Notes: generated by a model from the letters alone, not told the origin. A DNA stretch of 64,000 bases from Zygnema cylindricum (GCA_037447655.1 JBBHKE010001107.1:1-64000); one strand, 5' to 3'; numbered from the stretch's first letter, positions 10,538 to 21,965 are shown. Program-made: numbers and translations.

Positions 10538-11567
10538 AAGTCCTCAGAGTGGACAGCTTCCAAGAAGCCTCTAGGATAATCCTGACCCCTTTGTGTTTAA
10601 GTAAAAATAACTGCCACCCTGGCAGACAAAAACTCTGACCAACTTCACCCCTGTGAAGACAAGACTCCCCTGAGTCGATAGCAAAAAGAATCTCTGAATT
10701 TGCTCCCCTGAGCAGTAAGTTATGGAGGGTCAAAGTTGACCTTTTGTACAGAAGCTCTCTGGGAGAGGGGGTCCTATCTTCTAATTTTTCTAAGTCCTAT
10801 CTCTCTCACAGACTCTATCTACTGATGTACGGAACCAATCAGAATTGAGTTCCGTACGTAAAAGTACAGCTGCCGGTGTACTTTATGTACGGACAATGTA
10901 CGACATGGCCAAAATGTCGACACATGTCAAATCCGGATTCGGTGCCATAATCTCCGGAGATTCCACACTCCAACGGAATTTCGCCACGCGTCATCCGATG
11001 TGGCGATGGTCACAAACCGCCGAAATCTTCCTCCGCGATCTCGGCGCTAATCCCGGCCGTCCGATTAAATTCGGCTTTAATCGTAGCCGTAATAAATACA
11101 TGCGCGATATTTGTTTCATTTACGAAACAAATGCGCGGTACTGATTTATGTCCGTACCGTAAGTCGTACATTACATATTACTGGATCTATGTATCCCGTA
11201 ATTAATTCTAGTTAAATGGTTTATCGCTTGTATACATATATAAATAATTATCAAACTATATGCTTGGTAACACTACCGCTAGACTTAACGGCTAAGGCTA
11301 CCCGCTAATTCCTGACTGCCGGCCGGCAGGTACAAGGATCAAATCCTGCCGCCGGCACATACATTTTAATTAAATTAATAAACTCTAATGATAAAATTCC
11401 CGTAAACCTCAGGATAGCCAAGGTAGCCATGGCTCTAGCTTCCTCTCCAATTTCTCAGTGACTGCGACAAGTTTGAGAGTTGGAGAGAGAAGTTAGAGAT
11501 AGACTGCCTCGACTTCTTTATTTCTTTTCAGACCTAGAAAATACTAATAAAACCATTAGTTTCTACA
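10518..11567 (-). repeat. 5' LTR of element D
   Basis: 1050-bp LTR. In the sense direction it holds the reversed tRNA-like module, then a GTTTC..GAAAC hairpin (about 11105-11140), a CCAAT-type ATTGG near 10834, an inverted W-box-like pair GGTCAA-AG-TTGACC at 10728-10741, and the gag ATG 20 nt before its end. Confidence 0.95.
11273..11367 (+). promoter_or_regulatory. tRNA-like Pol III module in D 5' LTR
   Basis: Copy of the 5872-5966 module: box-B-like GGATCAAATCC at 11336-11346 and TTTT at 11364-11367. In this 5' copy, transcription would run upstream, away from the element. Confidence 0.6.
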
Positions 11568-11572
11568 CTTTA

Positions 11573-12399
11573 TTCGGGATGCATAGATTCAGTTATGTAG
11601 AGTACAGAGTACGGTACGGAGAAGAAACACTTACCGCGCATTTTGTTTCGATAGCGAAACAAATACCGCGCAAGTATTTATGACGGCTACGATTCAAATC
11701 TAGTGTGATCGCACGGTCGGGAAGGATGCCCAGATCGCGAAAGAGAATCGCGGCGGTTTGTGGTCTTCGCCACGTAGGAGGACACGTGGCACAGTGACAT
11801 TGGATCGTGGCGATTCCGGAGATTAAGAGAACAAATCCGAATATGACATGTGTCGACATTTTGGCCATGTTTTACGATGGCCGTACACAAAGTACACCGG
11901 CACCTATACTTTTATATACAACACAATATTTTGACTGGTGCCGTACGTCGGTAGATAGAGTTTTAGAGAGAGATAGGACTTAGAAAATTAGGTAGGTAGC
12001 AGCCTCTCTTTGAGAGAGCTCCTATACAAAAAGCCATCTTTGACCATTCATAACTATCAAATTTACTAGACCATTTTCAGTGATTCTTTTTGATACGATC
12101 TCAAGGGAGTCCACGCTACACAGAGTTGTAGTTGGTCAGAGTTTTTGCCTGCCAAGGTGGCTGCATTTTTAAGGGAAAGTCAAAGTGGGTGAATGTGTCC
12201 AAAACTCATATTCTAACTTTGCATTCAGTGGTGGAACTGAGCACACAAGGAGTCTTACTTCACAGGGCTGAAGCTATAATGGGTTTCTGATTGTCAAGGG
12301 GTCAATCATTTGCGTTTATATCAACTTGGAGTCGGCACTATCTAGATTAGCTTCTTTTGGATCTGCATTTCAATGGGCAATGGAGTACACAGAGTTTCA
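11573..12399 (+). repeat. 3' LTR of element B, second part
   Basis: Continues the 3' LTR of B after the duplicated CTTTA; matches 3155-3981 and ends in the LTR terminal TTTCA at 12399, followed by the CTACC duplication. Confidence 0.9.
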
Positions 12400-12404
12400 C
12401 TACC

Positions 12405-13309
12405 TAAGCAGACATACAGACAATCAGACGCCCCCTTATGCAGTCTGGACTCCCCTAAGCCCACAGCAAAAGGAATCACTAAAAACATCCAACCTGGCCA
12501 TTAATTATCATGTGGCAAAAATGCCAATATTTCTACAAGCTCATTGGGAGAGAGGGGGCTACCTCCTCAATCCTCTAAGTCGTAAACCCCTCTCACAACC
12601 CCTATCTACTGATGTACGTACCAATCACAGGAATGTATTGTACAAAACGGTACTATGGCCGATGTCCTTTTTATACGGCCTGTGTACGACAAGGCCATGG
12701 TGCGGAGGTCTGTCTCCTTCAGACTTGATATCATGCTCTCCGTGATTTTCGCTTTCCAATTCTATCGTGCCACGTGGCGCCAGGTCATGTAACGTCTGAA
12801 AACCGCCAAAACGGCCATTCTGAGATCTTGACAATGATGTGTGCCGTCGGATCCAAACCAGCTTTTAATGTTGGCCATTTAAAACAGATGTTCGGTAGTT
12901 TTGTTTCGTGCGTACTTTTGTTCGCACTATTCTACACTGAGTCTCTACGTTATTCTATCCGTAATATTGTTAATCAGATAAATGTCGCTAACACTGTTTA
13001 AATAGAAATGAGAACCTATATTCTCTAACGAACTTCTACAACAGACCGGTTAGAGCTGACGCCTACGCCTTTCTCAGTCGGTCGAAGGTTCGAGTCTTAC
13101 CGGACTCATCCTTTTGATAAGAGCGACTGATGTCACTCTTCTTTCCTACCAGTATAGCTGAGGCAGCCATGGCTCCACCACTCTCTCTCTCTTTCAAAGA
13201 CTACAACAAGTATGGGGGCTAGAGGGAGAAGGTGGAGGCAAGTTGCGTGCGCTTTTTACTTAATCTATTCAGAATTAGAAAATACCCTCTAAATAAATTG
13301 ATTTCAACA
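12405..13309 (-). repeat. 5' LTR of element A, second part
   Basis: Continues the LTR of A beyond the B insertion and ends TTTCAACA at 13309. Contains its own tRNA-like module. The two halves (2707-2797 and this one) total about 1.0 kb, the usual length for the family. Confidence 0.85.
13032..13115 (+). promoter_or_regulatory. tRNA-like Pol III module in LTR of A
   Basis: Box-A-like ACCGGTTAGAGC (about 13045-13056), box B GGTTCGAGTCT (13087-13097) and TTTT (13112-13115). Directly after it, AAGAGCGAC and GTCACTCTT form a short imperfect hairpin. Confidence 0.65.
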
Positions 13310-13346
13310 ACAACCATTTTATTTACATGTGTTTGTCGCAGTTTTG

Positions 13347-14393
13347 TGTAGAAATTAATGGTTTTTAAGTATTTTCTAGGTCTGAATAAAAATAAAGAAG
13401 CCGAGGCGGTCTACCTCTAACTTCTCTCTCCAACTCTCAAACTTGTCGCAGTCACTGAGAAATTGGAGAGGAAGCTAGAGCCATGGCTACCTAGGCTATC
13501 CTAAGGTTTACGGGAAATTTATATTAGTCAAGGGATTAATTACTAAAAGGTATGTGCCGGCGACAGATTTGATCCTGGTACCTGCCGGCCGTCAGAGAGC
13601 ATATAGCCGGTAGCCTTAGCCGTTAAGTCTAGAAGTTATCTTACATAGAATATAGTACGATAATTATTTAAACATGTACACGTAGGATAAATCATTTAAC
13701 TATAACTGTTAACGGGATACATAGATATGGTAGTGTAAAAGTACGAATTGCGGTACGGATAAGAAATCAATACCGCGCATTGATTTCGTAAGCGAAACAA
13801 ATATCGCGCATGTATTTATTACGGCTACGATCAAATGCGAGTTTAATCGGACGGCCGGAATTAGCGCCGAGATCGCGGAAGGAGAATTCGGCGGTTTGTG
13901 GGCATCGCCACATCGGATGACACGTGGTGATGTAACATGGGAGCGCGGCATCTCCGAGGATTAAAGGAGCGAATCCGGATATTCCACGTGTGGACATTTA
14001 GGCCATGTCGTACAATGTCCGTACATAAAGAACACCGGCAGCTGTACTTTTGCGTACGGAACTGTATTCTGATTGGTTCCGTACATCAGTAGATAGAGTC
14101 TGTGAGAGAGATAGGACTTAGAAAAATTAGAAGATAGGACCCTCTCTCCCACAGAGCTTCTGTACAAAAGGTCAACTTTGACCCTCTATAACTTACTGCT
14201 CGGGGGAGCAAATTCAGAGATTCTTTTTGCTATCGACTTAGGGGAGTCTTGCCTTCACAGGGGTGAAGGTGGTCAGAGTTTTTGTCTGCCAGGGTGGCAG
14301 TTATTTTTGCTTAAACACAAAGGGGTCAGGATTATCCTAGAGGCTTCTTGGAAGCTGTCCACTCTGAGGACTTATGGAGGTCTTAGAGTTTCA
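13347..14393 (+). repeat. 5' LTR of element E
   Basis: 1047-bp LTR from TGTAGAAATT to TTTCA. An antisense tRNA-like module lies at about 13545-13640 (TTTT seen as AAAA at 13545-13548). The gag ATG is at 14374, 20 nt before the end. Confidence 0.95.
13545..13640 (-). promoter_or_regulatory. tRNA-like Pol III module in E 5' LTR
   Basis: On the minus strand: TAGACTTAACGG then CTAAGGC (box-A-like), a diverged box B (GGATCAAATCT) and TTTT. Same position in the LTR as in B and D. Confidence 0.55.
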
Positions 14394-17300
14394 GGTTATG
14401 GGCCCACACTCTAGGGTACCAATCTTTAATGGAACTGGCTTCATATATTGGGAAAGTATGATGATAGGAGCTCTATGCGAAAAAAGGTTTTGGGGGATAG
14501 TGAGTGGACGATTGGGGCGTCCATCAAGTCTTGGAATTCCTCCAGGGTTTAAAGGAAGCAGATTCACCAGGAAAGAGGATTCACCTTCAACGGAGGAAAC
14601 AAAGGAAGGAGAGGTGGTGGACAAAGGAAAGGAGAAGGAGGCGACCACACCAATAGCAACTGGTTTAGCATTCATGTCACCTATTCCGAGAAACGAGGAG
14701 AATGATACTGAAACCTGGGACTTCAACAATATGGCGGCAAAGCACTTCATCCTACGCCATCTCACTCAAGGACTTGCATGTCCTCATTTGCAGGTAGAGA
14801 GGGCATCCGATCTTTGGATGGCTCTCATAGAGATGTACCGAAGTGGTACGATTCAGCAACAACAGTTGGCTGATCAGAAAGTTAAGGAGTATGTATACAA
14901 AGGGGGAAATATGTTGGATTTTTGCAATGAGCTTGCTACACTCTTCATGGAGCTAGAGAGTGCGGGTAAAGTTTTTAGTGAAAAAGAAAAAGTTAACTGT
15001 TTACTAATGAAGTTACCTGATGAGTTCGAGAACATAGTCAACCGTGTGCAGGACTTGCCGGACTCAAGGTGGATATGGAACTCAGTGGTAGGGATGATTC
15101 TCGTTCGAGAGAATACGATTGAGATCCGAAGTGGAGGAAAGAGTGGCCAAGCCTTGGCAACAGCGACCGATTGGAGGAACAAGGATTCCCGGAAACCAGT
15201 CAGAAACTATGGGGGTAGGGAGCGGGAAAAACAGGTTGGCGAGTTCGAACCAAGGGCTCCCAAAGGTTTATGTCATTTTTGTAAGAAACCTGGGCACTAT
15301 ATGGCAGAGTGCACCAAGCTAACCGAGCTTCGGTTAAAGGAGGGGCAGACCGGTGGTACCCCGAGAGGAAAGAAAAAGGCCCTTGTCACACAGGTACTTG
15401 AGGCGGAATCCGAGGACGAGGACGATGAGCTCCTTTTGGATGAGGAGTTGGAGGCGAAAACTGAGGTTGAAATTCCACGAAGGTAGAAATGTGCTTACGG
15501 TGGATTGAAAGGTGAAGCAGGCTGGATTATAGATTCAGGTGCCTCAATGCACATGTGTAAGGATAGACACCTGTTCACTAAGATAAGAAACATTCCCACC
15601 GTAGAGATAGAGTACGGGGATGGGAGGATAGTCACCACTACTCTTGTAGGATCGGTAGATCTGAAAGTGTTAGTTGAAGGAAAGACATCCATATTAACAT
15701 TCTCCGATGTATTGTTTATTCCGGAGCTGAACAAAAACCTTATCTCTACATCAGTATTAGATGATAAGGGTTTTTTCACTAGCACAAGGGAAGGAGTCTT
15801 TACTGCTAGTTTTGAGGTGGATGTCTATTTCATTGCTGAGAAAGGTAGCCATGGGATGTTTAGGCTGATCTTAAGTAATGAAACGAAGAAACTTTATTAA
15901 GCTGGTGTTCATGATATTATGATGTGGCATAAGAGGCTTGGGCATGTGAATCTAGATAAGTTAAGAGAGATGAAAAAGATTGGAGTGGTGGAAGGGATTC
16001 AGTTCAGTGAGAGTGATGATATAAGTGATTGTAGTGGGTGTGCTCAAGGTAAAGCACACAGATTACCCTTTCCAAAAACAGCCACCTAAAAGGGAGAAAA
16101 ACTTCTAGATCTAGTACACACAGATATTTGGGGACCGGCTAGAGTGCCCTCACCGGGGGGGAAGAGATTTATGATGACTATAACTGATGATTGGTCTCGG
16201 TATTCCCGAGTATATTTTTTGAAAAACAAGTCAGAGGCTGAGGACTGTTTTAGACAATATAAAGCATGGAGCGAAAAACTCCATGAAACTCCAATCAAGA
16301 GAGTAAGGAGTGACAATGGTGGAGAGTATACTTCTAACCAGTTTGAGGATTTTTTGAGGGAAGATGGGGTTCAACACCAAAAGACAGTTCCAGAAAATAC
16401 GGAACAGAATGGGGTAGCTGAAAGGTTAAATAGAACACTAAGTGATAGTGCTAGAAGTATGTTGTCGGATAAGAAGATAGGAAAAAGGTTTTGGGCAGAA
16501 GCAATGAACTGTGCTAATTACCTCAAAAATAGAGTTCTTACTTCAGCTATAAAAGATCAAACACCTTATGAGAGATGGACAGGCCGGAAACTAGACTTAT
16601 CTCATTTAAAGGTTTTCGGGAGTCAAGTATTCAATCTAGATACAGATCGGTCTAATTGGAAGCTAGATCCTAAAGGAAAACCGGGATACTTATTAGGATA
16701 TAATGAGGATGTTAAAGGATATAGAGTTTATGATCTAAAAAGAGAAGATATAATCTTAGTAAAGTATCTAGTAGTTATGGATGAAGGAATGTCTGTGGAT
16801 CCCTTCAAATATACAAAGTTAGTAAAAATCAGATTTGAGTCAGAAAATTCTGATGACTTTGAGCTTCCTAACTATCCAGGTTTTAGAGACGATGACATTC
16901 TTGCAGGAACAAATCAGATCGAAAAGGACTCGGCTGTGGAAACTCCTGTGACAACTCTACTCGAAGCGGAAGACGTGGTGGAAATTGATTCGGAATCAAG
17001 GGATAGGGGAGAAGCCGAGTTTGTTCGAAAGAATCCACGAGAATCATCTATTCCGCCCTAAGATTTTGAGGGGGGGAGGAGAAGTAGCAAAAGACTGCAA
17101 GAAAAACAGGTTAATAACAAGGTAACTAAACTATCTCATCAAGATGAACCTCAAACTTATCGAGAGGCGATGACTTGTCCAGAAAGAAACCGGTGGAAGA
17201 GAGCCATCAATGAGGAGATGGCTTCAATCATGGCACCCGATACTTGGGAGCTGGTGGACTGTCCACCTAACCGAAAACCAATCGGTTGTAAGTGGGTTTT

Positions 17301-18732
17301 CAAACTAAAACTGAACCCAGATAACACAATCGAGCGCTACAAGGCCAGATTAGTGGCAAAGGGATTTACACAAAAGGAAGGAATTGACTACGAGGAAACC
17401 TTTGCCCTGGTGGTCAGATTTCCCTCCGTCCACATACTTCTCAGTTTAGCAACGGCGGAAGACATGGAAGTGCACCAGATGGACATCAAAACAGCCTTTT
17501 TGCATGGAGAATTGGAAGAGGAGATCTTCATGCGACAACCCGAAAGGTTTGTGGAAGAAGGAGAGGAGAGTAAGGTATGCCGGCTGATTAAATCTCTTTA
17601 TGATTTGAAACAGGCGCCTCGACAGTGGAATAAGAAGCTTGATGAGTTTCTTACCGGTCTAGGATATATTCGGATCAGCTCAGATCACTCAATCTATGTT
17701 TTCGAAGATGAGGAAGGTTTTATATTTATTGCAATTTATGTTGATGATTTGCTTGTTTTAAGTAAATCAATGGAAAAAATTAATAAACTGAAAACCGATC
17801 TTAAGGGGAGATTTGAAATGAAGGATATGGGGGAAGCAAAATATATTTTGGGAATTCAAGTAGAGAGAGACCGAAAAAGAAAAATTATAAGATTGACTCA
17901 AAAGGAAGCAATAGTGAACATGCTTGAAAATTTTCAAATGGATAAAGCTAATAGTTGTACAACTCCAATGGAATTGAAGAAGGGAAGTGAGGGGAGTGAG
18001 GAAGAAAGAGTCATAGTCTTAGACGAGGAATTATCTCCTGATGAACAGAAGTTCATGCAGACTATTCCTTACAGGCAAGTAGTGGGAAGTCTAATCTATT
18101 TTATGAATTGTACCCGGCCGGATTTAGCTGCAGCTGTAGGAGTGCTGAGTAGAAGTCTAAATGCTCCCACTAATAAGGATTGGGAGGCAGCTAAGAGAGT
18201 CCTTAGATACTTGGTAGGAACTAGAGATCTATGGTTGCATTTGGGTGGGGAGAATACTGACATCACTACTTGGAGTGATGCCAGTTATGGTGATGCTCCG
18301 ATGAGGAGATGTACTTCTGGATATGTATTATATGTGGGTGATGGGGCTTGCTGTTGGAGTAGCAAACAGCAAAAGGTTATTGCTCAGTCCACCATGGAGG
18401 CTGAGTATATGGCCTCTTGCTCTGCTGTAAAAGAATTGATGTGGGTCAAGTCTTTGCTTGGTGAGCTTGGTCACCTTAAGAGTGGTGTGCAGAAAATATT
18501 TTGTGATAATCAGGCAGCAATCGCTATTTCTGCCAATCCTAAACACCATTTTAAAGCCAAACACATGGACATCAGACTCAGCTATGTTAGAGAGAAAGTA
18601 GAAAACAAAATAATCAGTTTAGAGTACAGACCAGATAGTGAGATGGTAGCAGATATGATGACCAAACCTGTGCCTTCCCCTAAGCTAATTTTTTGCAGGG
18701 AGAAGTGTGGTCTGAAATTAAAGATTGACTAG
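14374..18732 (+). pseudogene. Copia gag-pol of element E, four nonsense codons
   Basis: This is the homologue of the gag-pol of D, colinear along its full length and in a single reading frame throughout. Four stops interrupt it: TAG at 15484-15486 just after the gag/zinc-knuckle part, TAA at 15898-15900 before integrase, TAA at 16087-16089 within integrase, and TAA at 17059-17061 between integrase and reverse transcriptase. No frameshift is seen. The zinc knuckle, the DSGA protease site, the integrase D/D/E, YVDD and the RNase H residues all remain readable. Gag alone (14374-15486, 370 residues) is still open and could in principle be made. Confidence 0.95.
14394..14406 (+). promoter_or_regulatory. 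Primer-binding site of element E
   Basis: GGTTATGGGCCCA abuts the LTR end at 14393; perfect match to the initiator tRNA-Met anticodon-arm complement, and in frame within gag. Confidence 0.85.
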
Positions 18733-18745
18733 AAAATAAGGGGAG

Positions 18746-19794
18746 TGTAGAAACTAATGGTTTTATTAGTATTTTCTAGGTCTGAAAAGAAATATAGAAG
18801 TCGAGGCAGTCTATCTCTAACTTCTCTCTCCAACTCTCAAACTTGTCGCAGTCACTGAGAAATTGGAGAGGAAGCTAGAGCCATGGCTACCTTGGCTATC
18901 CTGAGGTTTACGGGAAATTTATATTAGTAAAGGGAATAATTACTAAAAGGTATATGCCGGCGACAGGATTTGATCCTCGTACCTGCCGGCCGTCAGAGAG
19001 CATATAGCCGGTAGCCTTAGCCGTTAAGTCTAGAAGTAATCTTACATAGTATAAAGTACGATTATTATTTAAACATGTACACGTAGGATAAATCATTTAA
19101 CTATAACTGTTAACGGGATACATAGATATGGTAGTGTAAAAGTACGAATTGCGGTACGGATAAGAAATCAATACCGCGCATTGATTTCGTAAGCGAAACA
19201 AATACCGCGCATGTATTTTTTACGGCTACGATCAAATGGGAGTTTAATCGGACGGCCGGAATTAGCGTCGAGATCGCGGAAGGAGAATTCGGCGGTTTGT
19301 GGGCATCGCCACATCAGATGACACGTGGTGATGTAACATGGGAGCGCGGCATCTCTGAGGATTAAAGGAGCGAATCCGGATATTCCACGTGTGGACATTT
19401 AGGCTATGTCGTACAATGTCCGTACATAAAGTACACCGGCAGCTGTACTTTTGCGTACGGAACTGTATTTTGATTGGTTCCGTACATCAGTAGATAGAGT
19501 CTGTGAGAGAGATAGGACTTAGAAAAATTAGAAGATAGGACCCTCTCTCCCAGAGAGCTTTTGTACAAAAGGTCAACTTTGACCCTCTATAACTTACTGC
19601 TCGGGGGAGCAAATTCAGAGATTCTTTTTGCTATCGACTCAGGGGAGTCTTGCCTTCACAGGGGTGAAGGTGGTCAGAGTTTTTGTCTGCCAGGGTGGCA
19701 GTTATTTTTGCTTAAACACAAAGGGGTCAGGATTATCCTAGAGGCTTCTTGGAAGCTGTCCACTCTGAGGACTTATGGAGGTCTCAGAGTTTCA
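18746..19794 (+). repeat. 3' LTR of element E
   Basis: 1049-bp LTR after the polypurine tract (AAAATAAGGGGAG). The tRNA-like module lies at about 18945-19041 on the minus strand, with box-B-like GGATCAAATCC (plus-strand 18966-18976). Confidence 0.95.
18945..19041 (-). promoter_or_regulatory. tRNA-like Pol III module in E 3' LTR
   Basis: As in the 5' LTR, with a better box B. Transcription would run antisense into the pol region, a possible source of antisense RNA. Confidence 0.58.
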
Positions 19795-20052
19795 TTTTGT
19801 TAGCGTAAACTAGCGCCGGCCGTGTCAATAATTATTTTTTATGTTGGTCTACTCTCACAAGCGCGACACTTTTTAACCGTCGTTACGATATTTTGTCAGT
19901 CAAAGTTGTTCGACGGATTAACTTTCAAATCTGAACTCAAAGGTACGTAGCTTGTACTATACTGTACTTCAAATGTACTATTTTTGACAACTACCTGCTC
20001 GCAGCAAAAATTGTTTCTACGATTAGCAATTCCCTAAATTTTTTGCCACTTA

Positions 20053-21814
20053 GGGGGTGTCCCTATGTAATCGGTACTTTGATAAAGCATTTTGGACTAT
20101 AGTGCAGATTCATCGTACTACTTTGAAGAGCGTCCCAGTGTGCAAAAATGAAATCAAAACTTTGACATGTGACGGTTGTAGCCCTAATTCCTAATTAGAG
20201 TAATCGATTTCTTCCAAAATTTCCAAATTCCCAATTAGCGTACACCATGCTAAATAATAGTATACGCTAATCAAACGTACACGCTAATAGCGATTGGCGG
20301 TGTAGTAGACATCTAGATTTTTGTGAAATCGTAGATGTTTAGGGTTTGGTGATATTGTGACGTCACGCTCACCTGTGACAACGTCGACGTCACGGATTCA
20401 ATAACTTTCTGCCATGGTTTTCCGATTTCGTTTTTTCTACTTTTCTCGCTCGACTTGCCATTAAAAAAAAACCTAAAAATTGTCAAAAATAATATTTTTA
20501 AAATATCTTTCATTTTATACCAATATTGTCATGTCTCATTTTACATAGTGTGAGATAAAAGCGATAGTGTGAGAGGGAGAGGGGAGAGGCGACGACGGCG
20601 CAAAATTTTGCAAAGGACCCCATGAATGAAAGTGGAGGTCCGAGACCCCTGCAGATTTTTTTCCGTACATGCGCGTGACGGGCACGGAGAAAAATAGCGA
20701 GGACTCTCCCTCGTCCTAAAATTTTCACATTCTTGTGGCGCGTGCGTGGGTCATTTTTCATTCGCTGTTTGGGCGGTACTTGAACTAAAATCACCTCCTC
20801 GAGGTGATTTTGGTTTAAGTTTTTTTTGGGCTGGATTCTCTTGCCCGAGGGTCGAAAAGGGGAAAACGCCAAAATGCATTCACATGACGACAAACACGCT
20901 GTACTTTTAAAGTATGAATTGACGTTTCTGGGTGAACCTCCATCAGGCGAAAAATGGGGTTGTTTACCGGAAAAATGCATTTTCGTACAAATCCAGCTCA
21001 TTGCCGTACAAGGCGTACTGTTTTTTTTTTTTTTCAAAACATGATTACTGGAGATTCGTCACAATTCTGCAAACTTTTGGGCAATAACATCGACCGTCCG
21101 ATAATGAGTTTTCGAAGCAAAGGGTCACTTCGTCCAGTGAATGGCTAGTGTTCTCAAGGAGGACACTAGCCATTTACCAAACGTGCAAAACGTTTACGCG
21201 TGGAAAGGTCACGTACGAGCCACGCGCTTTCGGACATATGCCACGCGCCTTCGGACAAATGCCACGCGCCTTCGGACAGGCTGGAATCAAATCCGACGAA
21301 AATCACCACAAAAAGTTTGTTGAAGATTGTGTCGTGACGCCTCCACCACCATCCATCGTCAACCGAAATTTGTTGCGCTTACTTTCTTCAAATTTTCGAT
21401 TTGGTTACGACAAAACAGGAACATAGAAATTGTACACTGCTGTTACAACAACAAAACACGAATGTACAAAATGTACATTCGCGTAATTTTTTTTTGCGGC
21501 TTGTTGTACGGATACGACTTTAGACATTTTGCTTTTGGAATTCCGTCAGAACATGAACCTATGTGCATCCAATCGAAAGAAAGCACGTACGCGATAGATT
21601 CCTTGCTGACACGACCTGATGGAGAAGTGAACGAAATATTCGTGCCAGTAAACGTATCCGTAACATTACTGTCGGCGCTTGATGGAGAAGTGGCCTCACT
21701 CTACTTTGGTAAAAATGATTTTTTTCGTACGGCTAAAGTATTTGTCAAAGCTCCCTAAATTTTAGGGCAAAAAGACAAAGAAAAGTAGATACTTTAAAAC
21801 ATGGGGACACCCCC
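20053..21814. mobile_element. PIF/Harbinger-like non-autonomous element
   Basis: 1762-bp element bounded by inverted GGGGGTGTCCCYATGT ends with TTA duplications at 20050-20052 and 21815-21817. The 3-bp TWA duplication and G-rich ends are typical of PIF/Harbinger. No transposase ORF is visible. It contains a hairpin (AAAATCACCTC..GAGGTGATTTT, about 20789-20813), three 21-bp tandem units (21220-21280) and a segment (21505-21695) shared with 24377-24577. Confidence 0.8.
21220..21280. repeat. 21-bp tandem repeat, three units
   Basis: Units of CCACGCGCYTTCGGACAWATG start at 21220, 21241 and 21262, the last shortened. In one frame they encode a 7-residue Arg/Thr-rich repeat, but no gene context supports coding. 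Confidence 0.8.
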
Positions 21815-21965
21815 TTAAAACATCTTTTCTCCATACACTCTTCTCCGATCCTCAATTTGAGACGACCAATAGGGAAGCTGAAAATTTTACCTCTCGGTCG
21901 CAACCGTCCGATCCACAATCCAGCAAGTGTGTACAGAGAAAATATGTTTTAAGTGGCAAAAAAAC

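Larger units (their letters stand above)
5117..11567 (-). mobile_element. Copia element D, full length and apparently intact
   Basis: This 6451-bp minus-strand LTR retrotransposon has perfect 5-bp duplications (CTTTA at 5112-5116 and 11568-11572). Its LTRs are 5117-6165 (3') and 10518-11567 (5'). The two LTRs differ at about two places seen by eye (a C/T near 5949/11350 and a one-base indel near 5990/11392), which implies recent insertion. It has one uninterrupted gag-pol, a perfect primer site at 10505-10517 and a polypurine tract at 6166-6178. It is the youngest insertion in the nest. Confidence 0.97.
2798..12399 (+). mobile_element. Copia element B, deleted, split by element D
   Basis: This plus-strand LTR retrotransposon lies in the 5' LTR of A, with perfect 5-bp target duplications CTACC at 2793-2797 and 12400-12404. 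Its 5' LTR is 2798-3981, the internal part 3982-4759, and the 3' LTR 4760-5116 plus 11573-12399. The internal region holds only a primer site, a gag remnant and a polypurine tract, and the whole pol region is missing. It is therefore a non-autonomous deletion derivative. Element D (5117-11567) later inserted into its 3' LTR. Confidence 0.9.
13347..19794 (+). mobile_element. Copia element E, full length but inactivated
   Basis: This 6448-bp plus-strand element has perfect duplications TTTTG at 13342-13346 and 19795-19799. Its LTRs are 13347-14393 and 18746-19794. They differ more than the LTRs of D, so E is older. The primer site is perfect at 14394-14406 and the polypurine tract lies just before 18746. 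It is closely related to D along its whole length and lies in the opposite orientation, 33 bp outside the end of A. Confidence 0.97.
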
